Shown in pieces: positions 1 to 10,697 of a stretch of DNA of 64,000 nt (position 1 is the stretch's first letter; the number at the start of each line of letters is the position of its first letter). Both the position numbers and the translations under genes were made by a program. Below the pieces are notes generated by a model. That model did not search any database, was not told the origin of the DNA, and saw only the letters and a list, made by a program, of their open reading frames with translations. The stretch is from contig NC_084795.1 of the NCBI RefSeq assembly GCF_963169125.1, positions 97,397,411-97,461,410 of the forward strand, given 5' to 3'. The stretch comes from Humulus lupulus. Lineage: Eukaryota; Streptophyta; Magnoliopsida; Rosales; Cannabaceae.

Positions 1-94
1 CAGACGGAGGAGGCGACAGAGAGGGCTGAGCAGAAGGCTTTTGGGATTGAGTAGTAGGGATCTTCTCAGAGGAAGCTCCATGAGTTTTCACCAT
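1..94 (-). CDS. Possible 5' end of a host gene, cut by the window edge
   Basis: Unrecognised. Reading leftward on the minus strand, an ATG at 94-92 sits in the context AACAATGG, a very good plant start context, and opens 31 codons without a stop to the edge. The predicted start is hydrophilic and rich in Ser, Pro and Gln (begins MVKTHGASSEK). A second ATG at 81-79 in another frame also stays open for 27 codons and would give a Leu/Arg/Ser-rich presequence-like start (MELPLRRSLLL), which would suit an organelle transit peptide. The two cannot both be the coding frame. I favour the first because it is 5'-most and has the better context. Upstream lies a pyrimidine-rich leader. No domain is visible, so no function is assigned. 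It could also be chance, since only 94 bases are available. Confidence 0.35.
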   Translation of the reverse strand, partial: MVKTHGASSEKIPTTQSQKPSAQPSLSPPPS

Positions 95-330
95 TGTTCC
101 TTCTCTGAAAATCAATAAACACTCACAAAAACAATGAGAGAAAAAAGAATAAGAAGAAGAAGAAGAAACTTAGAGGGATCGTGGGCGAGTGAGAAAGTGG
201 GTAGGTGACAATCTTTTTAAGGACAAAGACTTTCCCATTTAAGACACACACGGCAAAAAGAAGTTTCCCCTTTTTTTATGTAAAAAAAAATAAAGGAAAC
301 AAACCTATGACACATGATCAAAATAAAAAC
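95..330 (-). promoter_or_regulatory. Putative 5' leader and promoter of the edge gene
   Basis: On the minus strand this stretch holds a TTC/CTT-rich tract (complement of the GAA repeats at about 150-170), typical of plant 5' untranslated leaders, followed upstream by AT-rich DNA with a TTTAAAAAG-like box near 212-220. No transcription start can be fixed from sequence. The call depends on the edge ORF being real. Confidence 0.25.
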
Positions 331-426
331 TTACCCTTATTTTTGTTGATTTTTTTATAAAATAAATAGAGAATGCCAACACTAAAAAGGTAACCAAAAA
401 CTCCACACGATCTTCCTAATGAACTT

Positions 427-452
427 CCACCCCCTCCCCCCCCCCCCCCCCC
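427..452. repeat. Poly(C) tract
   Basis: A run of 17 consecutive C (436-452) is preceded by shorter C runs split by single T bases, then by a T run. Such C homopolymers are rare in AT-rich plant DNA and are prone to length error in assembly. Confidence 0.9.
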
Positions 453-1435
453 TTTTTTATTAATTGAAAAGAGACAAAAAAGACAAGAATACAAAATCTA
501 TTCCTACACGATCAGATGTGATCTTTCCCATTTTTGTTTTTTTTTTAAAATGTTAAAAAGGCAACAAAGTAAAAGACAATAAATAGACAAATCATGGTAT
601 TCCAAAGAGAGTAAGTGGACAAAATAAATTCCTTGGAGACAAAGAATATATTAAATCACACAAAACAAATGCACAATTTCACATAATTGCCACAAAGATT
701 CGGTCCATCATTAAAACCCAACCAAAAATATCTGCTTTGATCAATGAGTGTTATCCTGAAAAAAAATAGAATCAAGCAACTGAAAATAAATATTAGTGTA
801 TGCCATGGATAAGAACACTTGTGAAAATAAAAAATTAGAAAGAATATTCGAGAGAAATAATGCACAATTCAATCGAAAACACATATTCTTAAGTGAATCA
901 ATCAACATGTATGAGTCTTACACACAGTTTTTTATTATTATAAACTGTGTACAATTTTTCTTGCATAGTTTCAAGCATAAGTGTGTGACAGTGTATGCTA
1001 GGGAACATTGCCCAATGACAAATAAGTCTTTTTCGAAATTGTAAATAATTGTAACCCATGAAGATGCTGTCACACTACACCAGTGGTAGCCCTTTTCAAT
1101 GGTAGCGTATCATCTTCATAACTCTGAATTACAAAGTTCACACTTACTCAAAAGACGGCTTTCACACACTGATGTAGGTAGCTCTATTCTTGCACAGGAG
1201 CTTGAAACAATGCTACACAAAAAGGAAGCTCAAACATTAAACATTGATTGATTGACTAGAATATGCCTAGGAGGAATCGATTATTTTTCTCTCAAGAATA
1301 TACAACTAAAAGCTCATAAACACAAGTTAGATTATCTAGCTTGACACACAACGAAATTTTCAAATTAATTGATAATTTACTTAAACTTAAACAACACACA
1401 TTTGATCAAGAGTAACTACACAATAACAAGGAAAT
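453..1435. other. Unassigned AT-rich DNA, no gene seen
   Basis: Only short ORFs without domain signal. A perfect 9-bp stem hairpin lies at 922-950 (arms ACACAGTTT and AAACTGTGT). The stretch next to 1436 should hold the polypurine tract and 3' LTR of copia-1, but nothing here matches the LTR starting at 6402, so that end is either deleted or strongly diverged. Confidence 0.5.
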
Positions 1436-2314
1436 TTAAAGAGAAAAAACCCCCAAAGATTTTTGGAGGAAATCAAAGGGAACCGAATTAAGAACTTTAG
1501 TAAAAATATCAGCAATCTGTTTATGGGTTTCAATATATTCCAAGACAACAACTTTATTTTCAACTAATTCTCTTATGAAATGATGAGGAATATCAATATG
1601 TTTAGTACATGAATGTTGCACAAGATTTTTTGAAATATTAATTGCATTTGTATTATCACAAAAAATAGTTAAAATGTCAAGATCAAACCCATAATCCATC
1701 ATCATTTACTTCATCCACAAAAGTTGTGCATAACAACTTCTTGCTGCAATGTATTCAACCTCAGCTGTTGAGAGAGAAATAGAATTCTATTTCTTGCTGT
1801 CCCAAGAAACTAGATTATTTCCTAAGTAGAAAGATCCTCCACTAGTGCTTTTTCTATCATCAGTGTTACCTGCCCAATCAGTATCACTAAAACACACTAG
1901 ATTAGAGTTAGTTTCTTTTGAATACCAAATACCATAATCAACAGTCCCATGAACATATCGAATGATTCTTTTGACAGTTGCAACTTGAGACTCCATGGGA
2001 TTTCCTTGGTACCTGGCACACACACCAACACTATAACTCAAATCAGGTCTACAAGCAGTGAGATAAAGAAGACTACCAATCATGCTCCTATACAGTGTAG
2101 GATCAACTTTGACACCATTTTCATCTTTGGATAGCTTCACAATCGTTCCCATTGGTGTCTTGGCAATCTTTGAACTTTCAAGTCCAAACTTTTTGACCAA
2201 GTTCTTAGCATATTTGCTTTGAGAAACAAATGTTCCTTCATCTAACTGCTTGACTTGCAAACCTAAGAAATAGGTCAATTCTCCCACCATGCTCAGTTCA
2301 AATTCCTTTTTCAT
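1436..2314 (-). pseudogene. copia-1 RT C-terminal part and RNase H
   Basis: Two consecutive open segments, 2314-1787 and 1705-1436. The first carries the connection region of copia RT with the conserved YFLGLQV and YRSMIGSLLYLTACRPDLSY motifs, then the start of RNase H with SDTDWAGNTDDRKSTSG. A stop near 1786 breaks the frame just after SWDSKK. The second carries the RNase H end with FCDNTNAINISKN and the TKHIDIPHHFIRE motif, then IADIFTK, the usual tail of copia polyproteins. Lengths fit the family apart from the break. RNase H removes the RNA strand during reverse transcription. Inactive as it stands. Confidence 0.88.
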
Positions 2315-3478
2315 TTATTTCACAAATACCTGCACCTCATTGTCAGAAGTAGACACAAACGCAATATCCTCAACATAAATCTTAGCGATAATTATGTTAG
2401 ATTTAATATTTTTGATAAATAAAGTTTTATCTACTCCACCCCTTTTGTATCCATGAGAAACAAGAAATTGAGTGAGTCTCTCATACCAAGCTTGACGGGC
2501 TTGCTTCAAACCATAAAGAGCTTTCTCCAATTTGTAAACATGATCAGGTGCATCGGGATCTTCAAACCCTTTGGGTTGTTCAACATATACCTATTCATTC
2601 AAGATCCTATTGAGAAATGCGGATTTGACATCCATTTGGAACAACCTGAAACCAATCAAACACGCAATAGACAATAATAATCTAATTGATTCAAGTCTTG
2701 CAAGAGGTGCAAATGTTTCATCAAAGTCTATTCCTTCCACTTGTGTGTACCCTTGTGCCACTAATCTTGCTTTATTTCGCACAATTGTACCAAATTCATC
2801 AGATTTATTCTTGAAAATCCATTTTGTACCAATAATATTGGTATGCAACGGTCTTGGCACAAGAATCCACACTTTGTTTCTAAAAAATTGTTCCAATTCC
2901 TCCTGCATAACTTTAATCAAATTTTCATCAGTTAAAGCTTCTTTCTCATTTTTAGGCTCAAGTAAAGATAAGAAACAAACAAATTGAACAACATTACTAA
3001 ACCTTCTTCTTGTGACCATACTATCTTTTGGATTTCCAAGTATTAAATCTGCTGGATGATTTAATTTAACTCTGGTTGATGGCTCCTTTTGGACTTCATC
3101 CGAAATAATATCTGGAAATTTATTTTCTGTCTGTCCAGAATATGTTTCATCGGATTCGTGATTTGTTGGAACAGATGGACCAGACGTTGCAACAGTAGTA
3201 TCACTGACAAGAGCTTCTTCGTGATTTTCAGTAGGTTCATCAATAAACCTATCAATTTCTTCCTTAGTAGAAAACTCAGAAAAATCCCTAGCATCATCAA
3301 TAACAATGTTAGCTGACTCCATTACAGTTTGGGTACTCATGTTATACACACAATATGCCCTACTGTTAGTGGAGTATCCAATAAAAGCACCTTCATCACT
3401 CTTAGCATCAAACTTACCAAGATTTTCTCTATCTCTCAAAATGTAACAAACACATCCAAAAACATGAAAATAAGCCAC
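2315..3478 (-). pseudogene. copia-1 integrase tail and reverse transcriptase core
   Basis: The segment 3478-2591 begins in the integrase C-terminal region (FHVFGCVCYILRDRENLGKF, with the GYSTNSRAYCVYN motif), continues through an acidic linker and enters the RT fingers with VWILVPRP, GTKWIFKNK and ARLVAQGYTQ, then FDETFAPLARLESIR and QMDVKSAFLN. A stop ends it near 2591. The next segment, 2530-2315, resumes with ALYGLKQARQAWYERL and the catalytic box. That box reads YVEDI where active copia enzymes have YVDDI, so one catalytic aspartate is lost. This is direct evidence of an inactive enzyme. Confidence 0.9.
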
Positions 3479-3496
3479 ACTTGGTTTCTTACCTTT

Positions 3497-3973
3497 CTAA
3501 ATTTCATAAGATGTTTTAGATGTACCTGGACGAAGAAAAACACGGTTTATGATATAGCAAGCAATGTTAATTGCTTCTGCCCATAATCGTTTGGTCAATT
3601 TTTTGCTATTTAGCATCACTCTAGCCATTTCTTGAAGAGTGTGGTTTTTCCTTTCTACAACTCCATTCTGTTGAGGAGTTTTGGGAGCTGAAAACTCATG
3701 AGAAATACCTGCAGACTTACAAAAATCATCATAGATAGAATTCTCAAACTCTTTACCATGATCACTTGTTATACGAACAATTTTTCCAATGTTGCAATCT
3801 TTTTCAACTTTTAATTTCAAGCAAAGAGTTTTAAATGCATCAAAAGTATCAGATTTTTCTTTCAAGATATCCACCCAAGTATATCTAGAAAAATCATCCA
3901 CACAAACAAAAATATACCTTTTCCCATTTAAGCTCTCAATTTGAATTGGATCCATAAGATCCATGTGAAGCAA
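3497..3973 (-). pseudogene. copia-1 integrase catalytic core
   Basis: The 158-residue open segment contains the rve-type core. The first aspartate is in HMDLMDP, the second in ITSDHGKEFEN, and the glutamate in PQQNGVVERKNHTLQEM, together the D,D-35-E triad, all present. The core joins retrotransposon DNA to the target. It is separated from the protease/pre-integrase segment by a stop near 4078 and from the C-terminal part by a stop near 3496. Confidence 0.9.
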
Positions 3974-4078
3974 TTCTAAAACTTTCGAAGTGTTTGTGTC
4001 AGAAACACTTTTATGTGTAATTTTTAATTGCTTACCAAGTTGACAACTCTTGCACTTACCATCAGATTCTTTACCTAG

Positions 4079-4696
4079 CTAAGGTAAACCATGAACAATC
4101 CCTGGATGTGACAATTTTTTCAAAGTTTTGAAATTTATGTGACCAAGTTTAGCATGCCACACATCAGTTTTGTTACCCACAACAGAATGATACATAATAG
4201 AAGGCAAAAGAGTATAGCAATTGTCATTAGATCTAAAACCTTCAAGAACATTTTCACCATTCTTGTGTAAAACAAAAAAATTCTCTTTATCAAAGTTAAC
4301 AGTATAACATTGATCACAAATTTGACTTATGCTAAGCAAGTTAGCTTTAAGTCCTTCCACAAGTAACATTCTTTTGATTTTAGGTAACCCTTCAAAGTTA
4401 AGAGTACCCATTCCAGAAACATTACCTTCAATTCCATTCCCAAAAGTAACAGATCCACAATGCATAGGTTTTATGTCTGTAAGAATAGACTTGTCACCTG
4501 TCATATCTCTTGAACAACCACTGTCAAAATACCAAAAATATGAAGAAGCAAATCTATCATATTCACTAGTAAAACCAGCAAAACAATTATTCTTTTTGAT
4601 CCATATTTTCTTTGATTGGACATTTTTCTTTTTTACTTTTTTAGAATTATCAAAATAATTGAATTTATCAAAATATTCATTTTTGGCAAAATTCAT
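4079..4696 (-). pseudogene. copia-1 protease and gag-pre-integrase domain
   Basis: The aspartic protease signature is YFDSGCSRDMTGD, close to the usual W-x-D-S-G-C-S-x-H-M of copia elements. Downstream are GLKANLLSISQICD and the pre-integrase motif VWHAKLGHINFKTLKKLS. The protease releases mature Gag and Pol proteins inside the virus-like particle. The histidine commonly following DSGCS is replaced by Asp here. The segment ends in a stop at about 4079. Confidence 0.88.
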
Positions 4697-4966
4697 AAGA
4701 GTAAAACACTTAGGTCGACTATGACCCTTCCTACCACAAAAATGATAGATTGGAATGAATTTTTCTAACTTACCATTGGATTAACCTGCTGATTGTGTCC
4801 TTTCTGTTGGAACAATCCGAGTACTGGATGCAACAGATTCCAGTGAAGATGACACAGGAACATCAGACGATATCAATCCAGCTGAGATAAAGATAGTTTT
4901 CTTTGATTTTTGAGAACTTGAAGCAATAAGTCCCACATGAATTATTTGACCTGCATTCTGTATATT

Positions 4967-6335
4967 TTAAAAAACAGTTGAACCGAGGTTAAGCATTCTA
5001 ACATTTTTCTCAAGAGTATCCAAATCTTTAGACAACTTATTAATTTCAACATTTTTTGAAATGATTTCTTCTTCAATTTTTTCATTTAAATAAGTAAGTT
5101 GTTTAATTTCAAAGGATAATTCTTTATTTTTTCTTACCAATGACCGATTTTCAGAACACACTTTCACCCATGAACCATACATATTTTTGTAAGATTCACT
5201 CAAAGACTCATCATTCAATTTAGATTCATCACTAATAGAATTCTCTTCATCTTTTGAAACATTATTCAAGCAAACAATTTTTTTCATTTTCGGATTTAGG
5301 TAAAATAAAAGTGAAAGCGACATTACCTTCCTCATCTTCACTACTTTTAGAGTCATTATCACTCCAAGTAGCAATCATACATTTTTTCTTCTTTTTCAAG
5401 GTGTTTGCACATTCAGATTGGATGTGACCAAATCCCTCACATTCCCTGCACTGAATACCTTTTTTATTAGTTTGAAAAGGTTTAAGAGAAGAAGGATTAC
5501 CTTTTGATGGCTTGCCATTGAACTTCTTATTTCCTATCTTCTTTATATATTTTTGAAAGTTCTTTGCAAGCATTGCCATTTCATTATCACCATCTTCATC
5601 ATCTGATGCTTCTTTTTCAGTACTTTTGAAAGCTATGGTCTTCTCTTTCTCTTTGGAAGTACTCGGCTTGTCTTTTTGACGAATCTTTTGATTTAACTCA
5701 AAGGTACGAAGTGACCCCATCAATTCTTCTACTTTCATAGTACTGAAACTTTTTGCCTCTTCCATATCAGTGAGCTTAACATTGAACCTGTCAGGAAGAA
5801 CTCGAACGATTTTTCTAACAAGAACAGAATCATCAAGTTTCTCACCAAGTGCAAAATACTCATTGGAAATATCAGATAATCTCTCAAAAAATTCAGATAG
5901 TGTTTCAGAATCAGACATCCTAAGATCATCAAACCTAGTTTGTAACATAATAAATCTAGATCTGTTGACATCTACAGTTCCTTCAAACTGAGTTTGAAGA
6001 ATTGTCCAAGCATTTTTAGCCGACACACATGTGGAAACAAGTTTAATAAATCTTTCTCCAACTCCATTGAAAATGGCGTGAAGAGCTTTATTATTATAAC
6101 TGGATAATTTTTCTTCTTCTGTATCCCAAACAAGTTCAGATTTTACCGCTGTGCTTCCATCTTCACCTTTTTCGGTAGAAGATGACCATCCAGACAAAAT
6201 TGCTCTCCATGCTTTCTCATCTTGAGCTTTTATGAAAGCTCTCATCCTAACTTTCCAATATGGATAGTTTGAGTCATTAAGCAATGGAGGTCCAGACACC
6301 GAACTACCTTCTGCAAAGAAAGACATTTCACACAA
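4967..6335 (-). pseudogene. copia-1 gag
   Basis: The main open segment (6335-5262, 357 residues) starts MCEMSFFAEG and carries the copia gag fold: LNDSNYPYWKVRMRAFIKAQ near residue 20, then a central helical region. Near residue 297 a zinc knuckle CRECEGFGHIQSEC fits CX2CX4HX4C. The frame then shifts: the 5374-4967 segment continues with a Lys/Glu/Asn-rich coiled-coil stretch (KNKELSFEIKQL) typical of the linker before protease. Gag forms the particle and binds the RNA. The knuckle is intact but the Gag-Pol fusion is broken. Confidence 0.88.
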
Positions 6336-6387
6336 AGTAAATCAAACGGAAAATAACCATAAGATCTCACTAAGAGTTTAGTGAACC

Positions 6388-6399
6388 GCTCTGATACCA
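6388..6399 (-). promoter_or_regulatory. copia-1 primer-binding site (initiator Met tRNA)
   Basis: On the minus strand the bases read TGGTATCAGAGC, complementary to the 3' end of initiator methionine tRNA, the usual primer for plant copia elements. It lies two bases inside the LTR edge at 6402 and about 50 bases before the gag start, as expected. Confidence 0.92.
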
Positions 6400-6401
6400 A
6401 A

Positions 6402-7400
6402 TGAAATTTCGTTTTTATGATTACCAACTTAATTATTTAAATTAAATAATTAATTGTTGTACTGTTACAGAAATGTTTAAACGGACACATAAATTGTTTG
6501 AACGGAAACTAGATATGTTTAAATAGTTTATCAACAGAAGATAAAAACGAACATAAAGTAAAGAACACACGAAATTATACGTGGTATCAGCAATCTTTGC
6601 AAATTGCTACTAGTCCACGGGGCCACGCCCAGAGAATGAAATTTATTAGAAGAATATCTAAACGATTACAAAACCAAATTGACTTATAATAAAGACTCCC
6701 TCTTGAATTTGTCGCAACTGTTGTAATCTAAACTCCTAATCAAATTTCTAAAGTGCTAAGATCTTGAATTCCCTTCAAATCACAACACTTGCACTTTTCC
6801 TCCCAAAAAGTGACTCACGAGAAAGACTTGTCCCGAAGCTTGATGAACAATGTCCAAGTGTGTTCAACCTGCACAATTAGCACAAAGAAAACAATACAGA
6901 AGTACACTGTAATAAACCACTAAGAACTTGCTGGACTCAAGTTCTTCACACAATAAACACTCTCTCTAAACTTGAAAAATATTTGGAAAATAATACACCT
7001 AGAGAGCTAAAGAAAAACCAACGACCTAAGAATATATATATATAACTTTTAGAATCCCTTTAGGTCGTGGAAAACTAATCAGAAACCAATCAGCCAATAA
7101 ATGGAAAATCTTCCCAAAAATGAAAGTCAAAATCTGTTCAAACAGATTCATTGAACCTGGACAGTTTTTAAACCCAGTTTCCTTAAATAAATAAAGAAAC
7201 AATATATACATTATCTCTGCAAGCTATACACAGTTTCTAGACAACAAATCAGATCAAGAAATTAAAATAAATACCAATAATTTGCATATATACAAAAGTC
7301 AAGAAAATATATTCTTTTATAGGAAATTATATATTTATTTTATAAACATATATAGAATAATTAGATTAGAAAACATTTCATAGTAAAACAAGAACCAAAC
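6402..7400 (-). repeat. copia-1 5' LTR (outer edge approximate)
   Basis: The inner edge is set by the PBS, and the LTR ends CGAAATTTCA in element orientation. Inside, read on the minus strand, a TATA-rich box (7028-7043) precedes a pyrimidine-rich leader, consistent with a promoter in the U3 part. The outer edge cannot be fixed because no second LTR or clear target duplication is seen. Confidence 0.6.
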
Positions 7401-8066
7401 TATTTCGAAAATACCACACAATATATTTCGAAAATACATCCATAATTAATTTTTTCAATTTTATCAAATATGCCAATAAAGGATTTTATAGATATTTTTT
7501 CCGTTCAGATCATTGATAATGTTGCACTTCCCATCACTGGCCACCTGCCATCTGGAAAGAAGAAAATGAGAAGTTTATGTTAGTTTTTGGGTTTTGTTAT
7601 ATTTTAAATTATTTTTATTTAATTTTTAATCTCTTTGTTTAATAAAAATCATTTTGAGTTTTGTTTTTGTTTTATTAGTTTTGAAAATATATTTAAGTCA
7701 TTTAAAAATAATAAAAACAATTAAAAATTAAATAAATCATTTAAATGAGGATAACCTTGAAATATTAGAAATTTGGACACACTAAGGGTACGAAAACATG
7801 TTGGATTTACAAATAGAAGGTACAAAATGATCATTATTGTAAACATATGATACCAAGTTTGTATTTCGATAAAACACAGGGTACCAAATGAGCATTTACT
7901 CTAAATAAATTATAAATAAATTTGTATGTATATATATATTGATATAGTCATGAAGCCGAGTCTTTTAAAAGTATTTATGAAATTTAATTTACACACTATT
8001 ACACTCAAATTTTGAGAATAAATAAATACTCTCGAAATATAGGCTCGTAAAGTATGAGCTCATATT
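7401..8066. other. Intergenic AT-rich DNA, no gene seen
   Basis: No ORF with a recognisable domain. Homopolymeric A/T runs and a TATATATATATA tract near 7927-7941. Possibly flank of copia-1 or old decayed transposon DNA. Confidence 0.5.
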
Positions 8067-8441
8067 GGGAAAATACCAGTTTGGCCCCTGTATTTGTCCC
8101 AAATACACGATCGATCCCTGTGTTTTGTTAAATGACAATTCGGACCCTGTGTTTTACAAAATGTATCAAAATAGTACCTTATACCCAATTTTGGTAAAAA
8201 AAAAATCAAATATAATCTTTCATTCTCAGCTCATCGAGCACTTTCTCCATTTCTCTAAACCCATCGCATCACTAATGAACCGAGAATTTGTCTTATAATT
8301 GAAAATATTTTAATCGAAATCGGGTATAGGGTACCATTTTAATCGATTTTGTAAAACACATGGTCTGAATTGTCATTTAATAAACTATAGGGGCCGATCG
8401 CGTATTTGAAAAAAATACAGGGGCAAAAATGGTATTTTCTC
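8067..8441. mobile_element. MITE with long inverted repeats, Mutator-like
   Basis: A 375-bp element made mostly of two inverted arms, 8067-8200 and about 8307-8441, that match over about 135 bases with scattered changes (ends GGGAAAATACC and GAGAAAATACC). It is flanked by GCTCATATT (8058-8066) and GCTCACATT (8442-8450), a 9-bp repeat with one mismatch. A 9-bp target duplication with long terminal inverted repeats is characteristic of Mutator-like elements. There is no coding capacity, so it depends on a transposase elsewhere. A long hairpin transcript would be a natural small-RNA source (inference). Confidence 0.8.
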
Positions 8442-8484
8442 GCTCACATTTAATAAGTATTAACATTATACTTATAGAAAAGTA

Positions 8485-9110
8485 TGTGAAGTTCCGGAGT
8501 CTTCATTTGCACTCAAGCATGAGTTGTAGGTTCAAAGGTAACAAGAGTCTCCTCTAAAAGAGGAGTCTGAAAGACCAATCAAGCAAGGAGGTAGCGACAA
8601 CTGGAATGATGAGCTCGAAGCTACATGTGATCTCGAAAGCACGTTGGAGAAGTATTCAAGCTCGAAGACGCATTAAATTAATGCACAAAGATGCTATTGG
8701 GAAATCCTTAAAATCAGGGGATTTAGTCCAAACTGTGTAATCAACCCTATTGTTTAAGGATATTTATTCACAATAAATACGATCGATTGTGTTTATACTA
8801 CGGGTTTTGTTGTCTCGATTTAGACCTGATATGTATCTCATAATATCCCAAAGATTAAGGGAGAAGTCGTGCAACTAGGCCGATAAATAGTCTGGGAATA
8901 GTCATGTAAATAGAGGCCATTTTGTACCGAGAAACATTCTATGAAATTGCTTTTCCTTAAAGCTTTCATGCAGATTTCAATAAAAGTGACTCGTAGACGT
9001 AGGTAGATTTTAACCGTCGAACCACGAAAAATCTTTGTTCTTATTTTCTTGCTAAATTATATATTTGCTTAATTGCTCTTATTTTTAGTTGACGAAAAAC
9101 GTTGTCAATA
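8485..9110 (+). repeat. Tat-A 5' LTR
   Basis: The right edge is set by the PBS at 9112, and the LTR ends GTTGTCAATA. Its last 150 bases contain GTAGATTTTAACCGTCGAACC, a block also found in shape in the LTRs ending at 60628 and starting at 14915 (GGATTTTAACC...GAACCAC). The left edge TGTGAAGTTCC is a best guess from the expected length and a TG start. No matching 3' LTR exists for this element. Confidence 0.5.
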
Positions 9111-9111
9111 G

Positions 9112-9130
9112 TTGGTGCTTTCATTGAGAA
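9112..9130 (+). promoter_or_regulatory. Tat-A primer-binding region
   Basis: TTGGTGCTTTCATTGAGAA directly follows the LTR. The same motif sits next to the LTRs at 14915 (minus strand) and, slightly changed, 60628. The tRNA it pairs with cannot be named with certainty from sequence alone. Confidence 0.6.
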
Positions 9131-9172
9131 AATTAAGCAACTCTGTTCTTTTAAACCTATCATTGAACAAAC

Positions 9173-10643
9173 AATGGTTGCACCTGCTGGAAATGTTCCT
9201 GGGAGAACACTCCTCAAACAGAGGTACCTCCCTGATGGCCTGGAAAACAACCAATGAATGAGGTAAATCATGTTGAAGGGAGTGCATCATCAACTCCAAG
9301 AGAACCTAGCAAGAGGTCTAGTCCACCTAATAAGGATTATTATAATTCTGAGTGATACGTTCCAATGGTGGAGTTGGAGAATTGAAGGCTGCGAGAAAGT
9401 CTAGTTGAGGCCACACGGCTGAATGAAGAAATGATAAGGAGGGTCACAGAATTGCAGGCGCCCCCACGTTGAACTAGGGGACGTCCTCGAGGTAGCATTG
9501 CGGCAAGGGCGGTCGAATAAAGGGCAGCCCAACAAAATCAAATACTGAGGCCTAGAGTGAGTGCTAGAATTAACCAGTTTGGGCTACCATCTCCAAACCC
9601 CTTGTGAACCAATCAGCCAAGAGAATTTCTAGTCTCCATTGGGAACAACTGAGATGCCCCACAAGTAGCCCAGAATCATAACCCAAAATCTTTCCACTAA
9701 TAAAACTCCCCCGACAAAGTCCCATGGGGGACCTAGGCCGATGAAATGCCCCCAAAAGCAAAGACATAAGGAAGACGATGGTCGCGAGAATGAAGTAGAA
9801 GTCACCTCAAAAGAAGTGCCTCCCATGGTTCCCCCGAGGAGCACAACCAAAGCAAGGGTCCAGTCTAAGGACCCGCGAGACACCTCCAGCAAAAAGAGGA
9901 GGGGACTAGACACCAAAATAAGAAGCCCTCGGGGCAAGATTACCACTGTGCTTGGGGGGCACACAGATGACAAAGAATTTGACTGTGATTCACCCTTCAC
10001 AAGGGAGATCCAAGCTGAGCAAATGCCCACTGGCTTCAGAGAGCCTCGCATGACTTCGTACGAGGGTACTACAGACCCAAAATATCACTTAGACTCCTTC
10101 AACAACTTGATGAGGTTAAGACGGGTCAACAACACGGCAAAGTGCCATTGCTTTGTCGTTATGCTTAAAGGAGTGGCATACAAGTGGTTTAGGAGGTTAA
10201 GGCCAGGAACAATCAAATCATGGCAGCAACTCTCTGATGAATTCCTTCAGCAACACCATGCGGCCTATGATTACGTCATGCCAATTACCAGCCTCGCAAA
10301 TATAAAACAAGGCGAGAATGAAAGTCTGAAGAACTATATCCATAAGTTCAATGTGGAAGCAACGAGGGTGGCAAGTTTAACCAAAGCAGAGCTCAGGATG
10401 GCTATTACAGCTGGAGTACGACCAGGAAGCAAGTTATGGGGTAACATGCTCAAAAGAGAAGTTTCAAGTTTGGATGACTTCGAGAGAGAGCACAGATGTA
10501 CATACGTGTGGAAGAAGGCCATGAGAACTCTTATGCTGAAAAACGCAAACCTTCCTCCAGTCGCCCTACTACCAGTACGTCTGAAGATTCCATATAGAAG
10601 GGGGCGTCGTGCTAGAGGGGTCGCTAACCAAGTGGGAGATTGA
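9173..10643 (+). pseudogene. Tat-A gag
   Basis: Translation starts at an ATG in the context AACAATGG (9173) but has several stops before the open segment 9741-10643 (300 residues). That segment holds the plant retrotransposon Gag core: YEGTTDPKYHLDSFNNLMRL, AYKWFRRLRPGTIKSWQQL and DEFLQQHHAAYDYVMPITSL, followed by SLKNYIHKFNVEATRV and MAITAGVRPGSKLWGNML. It aligns motif for motif with Tat-B gag at 20170-20700. The zinc-knuckle end is missing, as the segment stops soon after NLPPVALLPV. Gag builds the particle. Confidence 0.85.
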
Positions 10644-10697
10644 ATGAAGACCATCTAGCCATGAAAGTCCCGACCCGAGGGGAGATCACCTCAAAAA

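Larger units (their letters stand above)
1436..7400 (-). mobile_element. Ty1/copia LTR retrotransposon (copia-1), degraded
   Basis: Minus-strand element in the order 5' LTR (6402 to about 7400), PBS (6388-6399), gag, protease, integrase, reverse transcriptase, RNase H. The integrase-before-RT order is diagnostic of Ty1/copia. The reading frame is broken by several stops and shifts (near 5370, 4079, 3490, 2590, 2530-2315 and 1786). No second LTR matching 6402 onward was found between 1 and 1435, so the element looks 3'-truncated. It is not expected to move by itself. Confidence 0.85.

Noticed and set aside
656..1044. Short ORFs at 656-865 and 796-1044
   Set aside because: AT-rich chance ORFs with no domain or good start context.
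6388..6399. tRNA genes at iMet-like sequences (also 31435, 57644)
   Set aside because: Only 12-16 bases complementary to a tRNA 3' end, next to LTR edges: primer-binding sites.
9629..10654. Minus-strand ORFs opposite Tat-A gag
   Set aside because: Shadow frames of gag; no domain pattern, unlike the antisense gene of Tat-B.
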